A DNA stretch of 64,000 bases from Marinospirillum sp035271045 (lineage in GTDB: Bacteria; Pseudomonadota; Gammaproteobacteria; Pseudomonadales; Halomonadaceae), in assembly GCF_035271045.1 (NCBI RefSeq), contig NZ_DATESC010000012.1, positions 1-64,000 on the forward strand. The letters run 5' to 3'. The notes beneath the pieces are model-generated. The model ran no database searches. It had not been told where the DNA came from and saw nothing but the letters and a program-made list of their open reading frames with translations. Of the stretch, positions 17,910 to 27,384 are shown in pieces. Each line of letters starts with the position of its first letter. Positions within the stretch are counted from its first letter, which is position 1. Made by a program: the position numbers and the translations under genes.

Positions 17910-18128
17910 CTATTTAATGTCTGGTGTCATGTACTGCTGTATTTCTATTTGGCGCATTTCGCTGGGGCTAGGGCCAACAAAGTGTCCATACCAAACCGGT
18001 GCAGTACCGATTAAAAAACCTGCTAGCGCTAAACTGATGCCTAATCTTTTATGTTTTTCTTTAATGGTGAGACCAATCAATACAATAATCACACCAATAA
18101 AATGCAAGAAAAAAATGCTGGGAGCCAT
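17910..18128 (-). CDS. Small predicted membrane protein, unknown function
   Basis: This 72-residue protein has two predicted membrane helices (about 5-20 and 31-47) separated by the charged turn KEKHKR, and a soluble tail ending MRQIEIQQYMTPDIK. It ends 32 bases before rnb on the same strand, so the two are probably co-transcribed. I do not recognise a family. The opposite-strand frame over the same DNA looks like a shadow. Confidence 0.6.
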   Translation of the reverse strand: MAPSIFFLHFIGVIIVLIGLTIKEKHKRLGISLALAGFLIGTAPVWYGHFVGPSPSEMRQIEIQQYMTPDIK

Positions 18129-18227
18129 ATAAAAAAGTTTCCATCTTGTTGGTGAGTGGACAAGGCAAGTAAACTCGTCGCTTATTCTACCTCATTGTTG
18201 TTTTTCATTTCACTGCTGGAGTCCGTT

Positions 18228-19061
18228 ATGTTGCATCCACGTAGTTTTTCTCACTTCAATGCCGTTGCTAAGGTTGCTGCAATACAAATGAACTCAGCAG
18301 CCGATTGGGTTAAAAATCGTGATACAGCGGAAAAACTAATTGCACAAGCTGTTGACCAAGGTGCAGAACTGGTTGCTTTACCAGAGTATTTTCCAATCAT
18401 CAGTGCCGATAAAAAAGCCCGCTTTGTATTAGCCGAAGACGATGGCTGTGGTCCAATGCAAGACTTTTTAGCCGAGCAAGCCCAAAAATACGGTATTTGG
18501 CTGGTAGGTGGCAGTTTGCCACTAAAAAGTTACGTTGCCGATAAATTAACCAATAGCTGCTTAGTTTATGGCCCAAATGGTGCGCGAGTGGTGCGTTACG
18601 ACAAGGTACATTTATTTAGTTTTCAAAAAGGTGAAGAGCGCTACGATGAGTCTGCTACACAAATAGCTGGCAATCAGCCGGTTAGTTTTGACACCCCTTT
18701 TGGGCGCATTGGTTTGGGTATTTGTTACGATTTGCGTTTTCCTGAACTATTTCGTCAGTTAAATGCGATTGACTTATTGATTTTACCTGCTGCTTTTACT
18801 GTTCCAACAGGTCAAGCGCATTGGGCGTTACTGTTGCGTGCCAGAGCCGTTGAAAACCTGTGTTATGTGTTAGCGCCAGCTCAAGTTGGTTTACACGAAA
18901 ATGGTAGAAAAACCTATGGGCATTCAATGCTAATAGACCCTTGGGGCGATGTGTTAGCTTGCTTGCCCGAAGGTGAAGGTGTGGTGATGGATGAATTAAA
19001 AGCGGCTAGATTACAAGAAGTGCGTCTACAACTACCGGCGTTAGCGCACCGGCGTTGGTAG
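18228..19061 (+). CDS. Carbon-nitrogen hydrolase (nitrilase superfamily amidase, Nit1/YbeM-like)
   Basis: The catalytic Glu-Lys-Cys triad of the superfamily is visible: E in ALPEYFPI, K in RYDKVHLFSF and C in GLGICYDLRFPELFR. That arrangement is typical of the deaminated-glutathione amidase (Nit1) and YbeM subgroup, which I consider the likely role. I chose the ATG at 18228 (277 residues) because GGAG lies six bases upstream. A longer GTG-start version from 18156 adds a hydrophobic stretch that is probably not translated. The neighbours give no pathway context. Confidence 0.88.
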   Translation: MLHPRSFSHFNAVAKVAAIQMNSAADWVKNRDTAEKLIAQAVDQGAELVALPEYFPIISADKKARFVLAEDDGCGPMQDFLAEQAQKYGIWLVGGSLPLKSYVADKLTNSCLVYGPNGARVVRYDKVHLFSFQKGEERYDESATQIAGNQPVSFDTPFGRIGLGICYDLRFPELFRQLNAIDLLILPAAFTVPTGQAHWALLLRARAVENLCYVLAPAQVGLHENGRKTYGHSMLIDPWGDVLACLPEGEGVVMDELKAARLQEVRLQLPALAHRRW

Positions 19062-19083
19062 ATTGCTTTAAAGATCAGTCAGT

Positions 19084-19470
19084 TTAATGACTGCTGCGAC
19101 TGGTGACGATATTTTTAAGACGCGCTTCTAGTAAGTCTTTTAACAGCGGGAGCCAAGTTTGTTCTGGCTCACGTTCAGCGGTTAACAGTGTAAGGTTGCC
19201 TTTTTCGGTCAACTCCAATAAAGCTAAAAGCTTTTTTGGTTGTTGATGCAACTCTTCACGGTAACTATGCGTAAAATTTTTCCAGTCTAGCAGGCCTTTG
19301 GTTAATTGACGCTTTAAACCTGTGCTAGGTGCTGCTTGTTGATACCAAGTATCGACACCTAAATCATGTAAATCACGCCCATGCGGTAGAATACGATCCA
19401 CTAAAACGCGTGCACCATCTTGTTCGTCTTTTGCTGCATAAACCCATTTAATAGCTATTTTGTGTTTCAT
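19084..19470 (-). CDS. DUF488 (YeaO-type) family protein
   Basis: This 128-residue cytoplasmic protein of unknown function shows the DUF488 landmarks RVLVDRILPHGR near residue 21, then a DTWYQQAAPSTGLK segment and W(K)NFTHSYREEL. The ATG at 19470 has AGAAGGCG upstream; an in-frame upstream ATG (19488) lacks one. It is convergent with the nitrilase gene, with only 22 bases between, and divergent from the DUF1266 gene. Confidence 0.85.
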   Translation of the reverse strand: MKHKIAIKWVYAAKDEQDGARVLVDRILPHGRDLHDLGVDTWYQQAAPSTGLKRQLTKGLLDWKNFTHSYREELHQQPKKLLALLELTEKGNLTLLTAEREPEQTWLPLLKDLLEARLKNIVTSRSSH

Positions 19471-19544
19471 AACGCCTTCTCTGTTCAATTGGTCTGACGC
19501 TAGCGCTTCACTCGGTTAGAATAGGAAACCTAGTTCTTTTCCCT

Positions 19545-22019
19545 ATGGGGGTTCTTTTGTCTGTAACCTTATCTGGCTGGCTGCACCCATTATTAATTGC
19601 TGTTAATGATCGTCAATCTATTGATGACCGTGAAACAGGTGAGATTTTAGCTGAATGTAATTTGCCTCATCTAGCCGATGCCTATGCATTCTTACACCGT
19701 GCTTGGCAGCAGTCTTCTGCCAGTGGGCTGGTTAATAGTGTGCAAGTGCTTGTAGCCATGCAGCATTTACACTGGATTGAACCGGCAGAAAGCAACGCTT
19801 GGTTAGCACTTTTTGCCCAGCGTTTACAGCAAGCTTACCCTGAATTTGAGCAATTAATCTACGCTTTGCAACAAGAAGATTATGGTGCTGCAAAACTCCA
19901 GCGTTTTGCAAGTGCTGATTTTTCTTTGTGGCAACAAGACTTGATGGTTGAATGCCCATTAACTGGATTAACCGTCACGCTCCCTAAAGCTTTACAGGTG
20001 CGTAACACGCCCATTGGCTATGCCTTAGCCATTCGATCCTCTACTTTTGTGGTTTATAACCAAGCTTTAAACGAGCGCGATGCTTTAAGGCAAAAATTTT
20101 GGCCTGATGTAAAAGCCACTTTGAATGAATATTGGCAGGTGCATTCAGCCAAAGATTGTAAGCAGCTGCTGTACTGGATGGCGGGTCAAGGCCAGCGTTA
20201 CGCTTGGCAATTAGACGTGATTTGGTTGCAGCAAGCAGAAGCGTCTGACCGTGAGGTTTGGCGCAGCGAACTCCCCAAAGGTTACGAAAATTATGCTGAT
20301 TTGTTGGCTAATTTAGAGCCAGATAGCCCATTAGATGTGGCGGCTTGGGACTGGATACGCATGGCCGATTTAGCCTTGGCTGGTTATTTGGCTGGCTATT
20401 TGACGCAGGCAGAATGGCGCACTTTTGCTTTAATGGCGCTTTGGTTATTACGCAGTCAGTACACGTCTTGGCAAGCGCTGGCGGACAGTTATTTATTGGG
20501 TTATAAGTTGTGGAAAACTCAAACTGATTTTACGCTAAGCCCTGAGTTAGAAGCGACTTGGGCACTGCTTTTGGAATCACCTTTCTCACCGTTTAAACAA
20601 TTAGATTGGCAAGCTTTGTCGTTAGATCATCCTGATTTTCGGGATGCTAGGGCTAATTTTTCTGCGGATTTAAATGATCCATTTTTATTAACCAGTTTGG
20701 TCGCAAGTTTGCGTGATGATGCCAGTTTGCTAACTGGCTTAGCACCCGATGATTTACCTAAAGAGCGCCGCGATGAAGCGCGTGACTATTTATTTGCCGG
20801 TTTAGACGTTCATCCTGATGAGTTGTTAACATCAACTTTGGCTAGATTTTGGCAACCGGGTCGTGTGCATCATTACGATCAATTGGCACTTAATTGCCGT
20901 ATTAATAAAGCGCCACGCCTTGCTAAAAACCTAGTTGCTACGCCTCATGTTTGGAGTCAATGGCGACAACAGTCACCACATTTAGCTGCGCTAGTGAGGC
21001 ATCCAGCGGGCATTGTGATGGCAGAAAAATATGCTTTTTATTTAGTAAAAGCCGAAGAAACCCAGCATTACCCAGCGGTAGAAAGAGAACAGCTAACGCT
21101 GGCTTTAAAAGACTATTTAAGTTGGCACTATTCGTCGGCGCAAGCCATGTTGTTGGCTTGGCAGGGCTGGGATCAGGTTTTATCGCAAGTTGATGATGAA
21201 AAGCCTTTGCTCGCCGAATTGGATTGGCATTTAAAAGACCCCGGTAGTTTATTTCGCTTTATTCCTTGGGAACGACCACAGGTTAGTTTTACTGAGCCGG
21301 GTCGATCGGTCAGTGAAGCTGATTTAGCCACGTTAAACTTGGTTGGCCCGCTGACGGGTATTCATTGGTCTTGGCCTGAAAAGTTACCGGCTTGGCCGCG
21401 TGGCGAATTAAAAAACCTGCTACAAGATACGCATTTATTTCAAACGGCAGATGATTTATTAGGTTACCTTGACCATTTGTATCATGCGGGTGATCGGCAA
21501 GAATACCTGATTGCTTTTTCACCCTTTACTTTAAATGCAGAAAGGCTAGACGCAGAAATCGACACCCATGAACAAGATGAGCGTGATGAAGAGCAAGAGG
21601 CTTATTACCAGCGTTTATTAAGGGTTAAACACAACACGCTAGGCATTAATGATGTTGATTTAACCGCTTGGGATATGGTGCAATTAGTTGATTTGGCGGT
21701 GGCTGGGTATCAATTGGATTGGTTGGATGATGCTCAATTACGTGATTGGTTAGCTAAAGTACGCGGATTAATCATTGAGGAATATTACGGTTGGGATGAC
21801 TTTGCACGGGCGCTGTTAGCGGGTTATAGCTTTTTTATGAATGAATCTGAGCAGCGTGGCGAGTTATTAGAAACCTTTAGTCAGCGCTTATTAAGCTTGT
21901 TAATTGCTGTGCCGCCTCAAGTGGGGCTTTGGTATACCTTGGCTTGGCCAGGTGAAAGAGCAAGGGATTGGAATCAAGCTTCAACCGCCTTAATAACGGC
22001 TAAGCAACGCCTGCACTAA
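19545..22019 (+). CDS. Large protein with two DUF1266-like domains
   Basis: DUF1266 proteins are uncharacterised. The signature (AWD..R...LA..gy.aGyl...E, then a SW..f...Y..G...W block) appears twice: near residues 263-325 (AWDWIRMADLALAGYLAGYL; SWQALADSYLLGYKLW) and near residues 700-765 (AWDMVQLVDLAVAGYQLDWL; GWDDFARALLAGYSFF). The protein has 824 residues, is rich in W and L, and has no signal peptide. The ATG at 19545 has no clear ribosome binding site; the in-frame TTG at 19557 follows GGGGG and could be the real start. Its 3' end overlaps the convergent holA by 20 bases. Confidence 0.75.
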   Translation: MGVLLSVTLSGWLHPLLIAVNDRQSIDDRETGEILAECNLPHLADAYAFLHRAWQQSSASGLVNSVQVLVAMQHLHWIEPAESNAWLALFAQRLQQAYPEFEQLIYALQQEDYGAAKLQRFASADFSLWQQDLMVECPLTGLTVTLPKALQVRNTPIGYALAIRSSTFVVYNQALNERDALRQKFWPDVKATLNEYWQVHSAKDCKQLLYWMAGQGQRYAWQLDVIWLQQAEASDREVWRSELPKGYENYADLLANLEPDSPLDVAAWDWIRMADLALAGYLAGYLTQAEWRTFALMALWLLRSQYTSWQALADSYLLGYKLWKTQTDFTLSPELEATWALLLESPFSPFKQLDWQALSLDHPDFRDARANFSADLNDPFLLTSLVASLRDDASLLTGLAPDDLPKERRDEARDYLFAGLDVHPDELLTSTLARFWQPGRVHHYDQLALNCRINKAPRLAKNLVATPHVWSQWRQQSPHLAALVRHPAGIVMAEKYAFYLVKAEETQHYPAVEREQLTLALKDYLSWHYSSAQAMLLAWQGWDQVLSQVDDEKPLLAELDWHLKDPGSLFRFIPWERPQVSFTEPGRSVSEADLATLNLVGPLTGIHWSWPEKLPAWPRGELKNLLQDTHLFQTADDLLGYLDHLYHAGDRQEYLIAFSPFTLNAERLDAEIDTHEQDERDEEQEAYYQRLLRVKHNTLGINDVDLTAWDMVQLVDLAVAGYQLDWLDDAQLRDWLAKVRGLIIEEYYGWDDFARALLAGYSFFMNESEQRGELLETFSQRLLSLLIAVPPQVGLWYTLAWPGERARDWNQASTALITAKQRLH

Positions 22020-23013
22020 ATTGAGTGACTAGCTGTAATAACAAGTCGTTAAGCGGTTCACCTGAACCCTTAATGGCTTGATCGCAGCGGTTAGCCAGTT
22101 GCAGCAGTTGTTGTGCTTGATGCAGGCTTAGGCGGTGCGATGCTTTGAAATACAAAGGTTTACGGGCATCCCAAATGCGTAATTGTTGGCAAAGGGTGTC
22201 AAAAGGAAGCCCGTCATTTAATTTAAAGGTTAAGTGGCAAATCTGGCGTATCTCTCGGGTTAATGCCCACAGCAACAAAGGTGCTTCGGTGCCTTCTGCT
22301 TGTAAACCACGTAAAATACGCACAGCGCGATTGCCCTTACCGTCTAAACACGCATCGGCTAAATCAAACAAGCTATAGCGGCTGGCATCTTCTATTAATA
22401 ACAGTAAATTCTCGGCACTTAGCCTATCACCTGCATTAACAAATAAACGTAGCTTTTCAATTTCTTGCGCGGCAGCTAATAAATTGCCTTCTACTTTTTC
22501 AGCTAATAATGCAGCAGCAGCGGGTTCAAGTATGAGTCCAATGGATTGGCAGCGTTGGTTGATCCATTGCGGTAGTTGATTGGCATTCACTGGCCAAATT
22601 TGTACGATTAAACCGGCTTGATCGACGGACTTGTACCAAGCACTTTTAGTTTGGGCTGCATCTAATTTATTGCTGCTGAATAGAAAAATATCAGGACTGC
22701 TGGTGAGTTTTTCGCAAATTTTTCTAACCACTTCGCCGCCTTCTTTGCCCGTTTTGCTGGCACCCAGACGCACTTCAATTAATTTGCTATCACCAAATAA
22801 AGACATACTGGCTGAAGCGTCTAACAGACTGCGCCATACAAAATTAGTGCCTATATCAAAAACTTCACGTTCAGCAACGCCCTGTTTTTTAACCGTTAAA
22901 CGAATAATATCCGCTGCTTCTTGCATTTGTAACGGTTCATCGCCCATTAACCAAATGATTTTTGGCAGCTGTTTTTTCAAACTGGTCGCCAGTTTGTTGA
23001 GGGTTATTTTCAT
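22000..23013 (-). CDS. holA: DNA polymerase III delta subunit
   Basis: HolA is the clamp-loader subunit that opens the beta sliding clamp. The 337-residue product begins with the family opening (KKQLPKIIWLMGDEPLQMQEAAD), and SMSLFGDSKLIEVRL carries the conserved beta-binding region near residue 70. The start codon overlaps the lptE stop by four bases. The order leuS-lptE-holA is the usual gammaproteobacterial arrangement. Confidence 0.94.
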   Translation of the reverse strand: MKITLNKLATSLKKQLPKIIWLMGDEPLQMQEAADIIRLTVKKQGVAEREVFDIGTNFVWRSLLDASASMSLFGDSKLIEVRLGASKTGKEGGEVVRKICEKLTSSPDIFLFSSNKLDAAQTKSAWYKSVDQAGLIVQIWPVNANQLPQWINQRCQSIGLILEPAAAALLAEKVEGNLLAAAQEIEKLRLFVNAGDRLSAENLLLLIEDASRYSLFDLADACLDGKGNRAVRILRGLQAEGTEAPLLLWALTREIRQICHLTFKLNDGLPFDTLCQQLRIWDARKPLYFKASHRLSLHQAQQLLQLANRCDQAIKGSGEPLNDLLLQLVTQFSAGVA

Positions 23014-23558
23014 TGCTGCAATGCTTGAATGCGTAAGGTTAGCTGGCGTATTAGGTCGTTTTCCATGCTGCGTAATAGCTCGCGGCGTAGGCTGTCACGC
23101 GCTAAAAGACTGCTGTCGCGCTGATAAGAATATTGACGATAGGCTTGAAAAGGTTGATTGGTAAATAGTGGTTCGCCTTCGCTGTTGCTGGCGCTGGCAA
23201 TAATTTTTAGGCTTAGCTCAAACGTTTCTGTGCTGCCAAAAACAACTTGGCGTTGGTTTGATTCAAATGTACTGAGTGCTAAACGTAGGCGGCTGGCGTT
23301 TATTTCTTTACTGATTGCTATACCCGATTGTTGCAGTTGCCTTGCTAGCGTGTCGGCAAGGTTTTTTGCATTATTGTCGCTACTGATGTGCAGTGGTTGT
23401 AAATGTTGAGGTAGCTCAATAAAGCCACTGAGACGAAAGCCACAAGCGCTGCTAAGTAGTGCTAACAGTAACACTAGGCTAAACCCTAGACGAAACTTGA
23501 AGCGTGGCTTGGTTATTGACTTAATTGCTGACTTTATTGAGCTGAGCATTTTAACCAA
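23010..23558 (-). CDS. lptE: LPS-assembly lipoprotein LptE
   Basis: LptE plugs the LptD barrel and helps insert lipopolysaccharide into the outer membrane. A lipoprotein signal peptide ends in the lipobox LSSACGFRL near residue 39, and the CGFRLSG start of the mature protein is typical of LptE. Length is 182 residues. The start overlaps the end of leuS by eight bases, and an internal ATG at 23549 is an alternative. It is translationally coupled to holA downstream. Confidence 0.92.
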   Translation of the reverse strand: MVKMLSSIKSAIKSITKPRFKFRLGFSLVLLLALLSSACGFRLSGFIELPQHLQPLHISSDNNAKNLADTLARQLQQSGIAISKEINASRLRLALSTFESNQRQVVFGSTETFELSLKIIASASNSEGEPLFTNQPFQAYRQYSYQRDSSLLARDSLRRELLRSMENDLIRQLTLRIQALQQ

Positions 23559-26148
23559 CCACTAGGTTAATTAATTTGCCGGGTACTACAATGACTTTAC
23601 GCAGCGTTTTACCGTCAAGGTATTTTTGCACTTTTTCATCGGCTAGTGCCACTGTCTCAATGGTTGCTTTATCTGCATCCGCCGCCAGTTCTAGTTGCAC
23701 ACGCGGCTTACCATTAATAGAAACAGCCATATTAATCGTGTCACGGGTTAAGGCGGTTTCATCCACTTGGGGCCAAGGCGCATCAATCACACTGTTTTCA
23801 TTACCTAAATCTTGCCATAGCTTATGGCAAATATGCGGCGTAATGGGCGACAGCATAATAATTAATGCTTCATAACCTTCACGCGCAACAGCCAAGCTAA
23901 GTGGATCTAAGGCATTAAAGCGTGATAGCTCGTTGGTTAGTTCCATAATGGCAGCAATGGCGGTGTTAAAGGTAATGCGGCGACCCATATCGTCCGTAAT
24001 TTTCTTAATGGTTTCATGGGTTTTACGGCGCACCACTTTTTGTTCAGCCGTTAGTTGGTTAAGGTCTAGTTCCCCAGGCTTACCAGCTAAAAGGTGTTGA
24101 TTAACTAAACGCCACAAGCGTTTTAGGTAACGGTTAGCCCCTTCAACACCGGCATCAGACCATTCTAGTGATTGATCGGGCGGTGCAGCAAACATAATGA
24201 ACAAGCGAACCGTGTCAGCACCGTAAAGATCAATCATGGATTGTGGGTCAACGCCGTTGTTCTTCGACTTGGCCATTTTTTCCATGCCACCAATTTGCAC
24301 TGGCTGATTGTCGGTGATTAATGTCGCGCTGATTGGACGGCCTTTGCTGTCTTTTTCCACTTCAACATCGGCAGGGTTAAACCATTCTTTACCACCGTTG
24401 GGCAAATCACGGTAGAAAGTTTCTGCAATCACCATGCCTTGAGTTAGCAGGCGCTTAAAGGGTTCGTCTGAATCAACCAAGCCAACATCACGCATTAATT
24501 TGTGAAAGAAACGCGCATACAAAAGGTGCAAAATAGCGTGTTCAATACCGCCAATGTAAATATCAACCGGCAACCAATAGTTAGCCCGTTCATCTAACAT
24601 GGCTTCGTTATTATCGCTGCTGCAAAAACGCGCATAATACCAGCTCGATTCCATAAAGGTATCAAAGGTATCGGTTTCACGCTGCCAGCCATCGTCTAGC
24701 TCATAAAAAGCCGGCATTTTTTTAATCGGCGAACCACCTGAAGCATCAAATTCCACGTCTAAAGGCAGTTTAACGGGAAGGTCTGCGTCGGTGACAGGAC
24801 GTGTTTCACCATTCGGCCCATTTTCTATGGGAATGGGTGTACCCCAATAGCGCTGACGAGAAACACCCCAATCGCGCAAACGGTAGTTAATTTTAACGCG
24901 GCCTTTGCCTTGCTTTTCTAGTTCACCAGCAAGGGCATTAAACGCTGCTTCAAATTCTAAACCGTCGTATTGAGACGAGTTAATTAAACGGCCTTTTTCT
25001 TCAAAAGCAGCTTGGCTTGTATCGCAGGCTTCACCGGCTAAAGGCTCAATCACCTGTTCAATATTCAAGCCGTATTTGGTGGCAAATTCAAAATCACGCT
25101 GGTCGTGGGCAGGAACCGCCATCACCGCACCCGTGCCGTATTCCATCAGCACAAAATTAGCCACCCAAATAGGTACTTGGCGACCCGTTAATGGGTGCGT
25201 GGCTGTAAAGCCGGTTGCCATGCCTTTCTTTTCCATCACCGCCATGTCAGCTTCAGACGTGCCACCTTTGCTGCACTCGATTAAAAAGTTAGCTAATTCA
25301 GGGTTATTCGCAGCAGCGGCTTTAGCCAGCGGATGACCCGCAGCTACGGCAACATAAGTCACGCCAAAAATAGTGTCGGGGCGAGTGGTATAAACTTCTA
25401 AACCTTCGGGCAGAATGTTATTGGCTTCTTCAGTTAAGCCAAAAGTCATTTCAACACCGCGCGATTTACCCACCCAGTTGCGCTGCATGGTTTTAACCTG
25501 TTCAGGCCATTCCACTTTATTTAGGTCTGCTAAAAGCTCTTCAGCATAGTCAGTAATTTTTAAGAACCACTGAGGAATTTCTTTGCGCTCAACTAAAGCA
25601 CCCGAACGCCAACCACGGCCATCAATCACTTGTTCGTTAGCCAATACGGTTTGGTCAACTGGGTCCCAGTTCACCATCGCATTCTTTTTATAGACCAAAT
25701 CTTTTTCAATTAGCTTGCCAAAAAACCACTGTTCCCACTTGTAATAAGATGGGTCGCAAGTGGCCAGTTCACGGCTCCAGTCATAGCCAAAACCCAGTAG
25801 CTTTAGCTGGTTACGCATATAGGCAATGTTTTGTTTTGTCCAAGCGCCGGGGGCAACTTTATTTTGAATGGCGGCATTTTCAGCAGGCAAACCAAAGGCA
25901 TCCCAGCCCATCGGCTGCATAACATTTTTACCTTGTGAGCGCTGGAAACGGCTAATCACATCACCAATGGTGTAGTTGCGAACGTGCCCTATGTGCAGCT
26001 TGCCGCTGGGGTAGGGGAACATAGAAAGGCAATAAAATTTTTCACGGCTGGCATCTTCAACGGCTTTAAAACATTGGTTTTTTTCCCAGAAGCTCTGAGC
26101 CTGTTGCTCCAGTAGACTGGGTTGGTAATCGGGGATCTGGGTGTCCAT
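23551..26148 (-). CDS. leuS: Leucyl-tRNA synthetase
   Basis: This class I synthetase charges tRNA-Leu. The HIGH motif is at residues 52-55 (KLHIGHVRN). The KMSKS loop reads KMAKS near residue 622, and the editing domain contains YTTRPDTIFGVTY. The bacterial-type LeuRS length of 865 residues is normal. It is first in the leuS-lptE-holA operon. Confidence 0.97.
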   Translation of the reverse strand: MDTQIPDYQPSLLEQQAQSFWEKNQCFKAVEDASREKFYCLSMFPYPSGKLHIGHVRNYTIGDVISRFQRSQGKNVMQPMGWDAFGLPAENAAIQNKVAPGAWTKQNIAYMRNQLKLLGFGYDWSRELATCDPSYYKWEQWFFGKLIEKDLVYKKNAMVNWDPVDQTVLANEQVIDGRGWRSGALVERKEIPQWFLKITDYAEELLADLNKVEWPEQVKTMQRNWVGKSRGVEMTFGLTEEANNILPEGLEVYTTRPDTIFGVTYVAVAAGHPLAKAAAANNPELANFLIECSKGGTSEADMAVMEKKGMATGFTATHPLTGRQVPIWVANFVLMEYGTGAVMAVPAHDQRDFEFATKYGLNIEQVIEPLAGEACDTSQAAFEEKGRLINSSQYDGLEFEAAFNALAGELEKQGKGRVKINYRLRDWGVSRQRYWGTPIPIENGPNGETRPVTDADLPVKLPLDVEFDASGGSPIKKMPAFYELDDGWQRETDTFDTFMESSWYYARFCSSDNNEAMLDERANYWLPVDIYIGGIEHAILHLLYARFFHKLMRDVGLVDSDEPFKRLLTQGMVIAETFYRDLPNGGKEWFNPADVEVEKDSKGRPISATLITDNQPVQIGGMEKMAKSKNNGVDPQSMIDLYGADTVRLFIMFAAPPDQSLEWSDAGVEGANRYLKRLWRLVNQHLLAGKPGELDLNQLTAEQKVVRRKTHETIKKITDDMGRRITFNTAIAAIMELTNELSRFNALDPLSLAVAREGYEALIIMLSPITPHICHKLWQDLGNENSVIDAPWPQVDETALTRDTINMAVSINGKPRVQLELAADADKATIETVALADEKVQKYLDGKTLRKVIVVPGKLINLVVG

Positions 26149-26297
26149 TTTGTCTCGGCTTGTCAGTTACATAAATTAGAAAAGATAACGTCTAAGAATA
26201 CACTAAATAGGCGTTAAAATGTAAGTAGAGCTTGGTAAGGCAGGTGTTGTAGCTGCTTCACTGGTTTTATTGGTTAGCCTATTAGGGCAACTAAAGA

Positions 26298-26326
26298 TTG
26301 CATTGTTTAAGTATACTTACTATTTT
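26298..26326 (+). promoter_or_regulatory. Candidate promoter of the cas operon with an embedded palindrome
   Basis: TTGCAT (26298-26303) and TATTTT (26321-26326) are separated by 17 bases, a reasonable sigma70 layout about 70 bases before cas1. The spacer contains the perfect palindrome AAGTATACTT (about 26309-26318), which could be an operator. The rest of the 249-base gap between leuS and cas1 must also hold the leuS promoter. Called by eye only. Confidence 0.4.
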
Positions 26327-26397
26327 TACACAGGTTTGTAATTAGCTAGAAAGTTTAGCATTGTTGGTGAAATCAATTTAAAGGGAGGTAGGAATTT

Positions 26398-27384
26398 ATG
26401 GAAATCTTAAACTCATCTGATCTAAAAAGCATTCTGCATTCCAAGCGTGCCAATATTTATTACCTGCAATACTGCCGTGTTATGCAAAAAGATGGGCGCG
26501 TGCTTTACCTTGCTGAAGATGATAGACAAAACAGCTATTACAACATCCCTATAGCCAATACTACTTGCCTACTTTTGGGTACAGGAACTTCCATTACGCA
26601 AGCGGCCATGCGAATGCTAGCTCAGGCAGGTGTTCTGGTTGGTTTTAGTGGCGGTGGTGGCACTCCTTTATTAATGGCTAGCGAAATAGAATGGTTATCC
26701 CCTCAAAGCGAATACCGCCCTACTGAATATGTACAAGCTTGGCTTAGCTTTTGGTTTGACGAACAAAAACGCCTAGCAGCTGCTAAAGCGCTTCAACAAA
26801 CCCGTTTGGAATTTTTGCAGAAAACCTGGGCTAAAGATAAAGACTTAAAGCTAGAAGGTTTCGACTCAACTAATCCGGCTATTGGTCAACTAATAGAAAG
26901 CTTTGTATCGCAAATAGACAAGGCAGACCGAGTTAGTAAGTTATTACAGCTTGAAGCAGAGCTTACCAAAAAGCTTTATAGGCTTGCTGCTAGCAACACT
27001 AACCATAAATGTTTCAGTCGCGAGCGAGATGCGACCGATAAAGCCAACGAGTTTTTAAACCACGGCAACTACTTAGCTTATGGTTTAGCCGCTACTACCC
27101 TTTGGGTGTTAGGCATACCTCACGGCTTTGCAGTAATGCACGGTAAAACAAGGCGTGGCGCTTTAGTGTTTGATGTGGCTGATTTAATAAAAGATGCGAT
27201 TATTTTGCCTTGGGCATTTATTAGCGCTAAAGAAAACGCCACAGAACAAGAATTTCGCCAGCAATGCCTGCAAGCCTTTACCAACCATAAGGCACTAGAC
27301 TTCATGTTCAATGAAGTTAAGCGTATTGCCTTTCAGTTTGCATCACCTGCTGTAGTACAAGATGCAGAAGGTGATTCGCAATGA
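26398..27384 (+). CDS. cas1: CRISPR-associated endonuclease Cas1, subtype I-F
   Basis: Cas1 is the integrase that inserts new spacers at the leader end of the array. The 328-residue product begins with the Cas1f-type SDLKSILHSKRANIYYLQYCRV. The C-terminal catalytic region AVMHGKTRRGALVFDVADLIKD carries the conserved His and Asp; the metal-binding Glu lies before it. A strong ribosome binding site (GGGAGGTAGG) precedes the ATG. Its stop overlaps the cas2-3 start, so the adaptation genes are coupled. Confidence 0.96.
   Translation: MEILNSSDLKSILHSKRANIYYLQYCRVMQKDGRVLYLAEDDRQNSYYNIPIANTTCLLLGTGTSITQAAMRMLAQAGVLVGFSGGGGTPLLMASEIEWLSPQSEYRPTEYVQAWLSFWFDEQKRLAAAKALQQTRLEFLQKTWAKDKDLKLEGFDSTNPAIGQLIESFVSQIDKADRVSKLLQLEAELTKKLYRLAASNTNHKCFSRERDATDKANEFLNHGNYLAYGLAATTLWVLGIPHGFAVMHGKTRRGALVFDVADLIKDAIILPWAFISAKENATEQEFRQQCLQAFTNHKALDFMFNEVKRIAFQFASPAVVQDAEGDSQ

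Noticed and set aside
17896..18132. Plus-strand frame opposite the small membrane protein gene
   Set aside because: The minus-strand frame has better helices, no cysteine-rich bias and is in line with rnb; the plus frame looks like its shadow.
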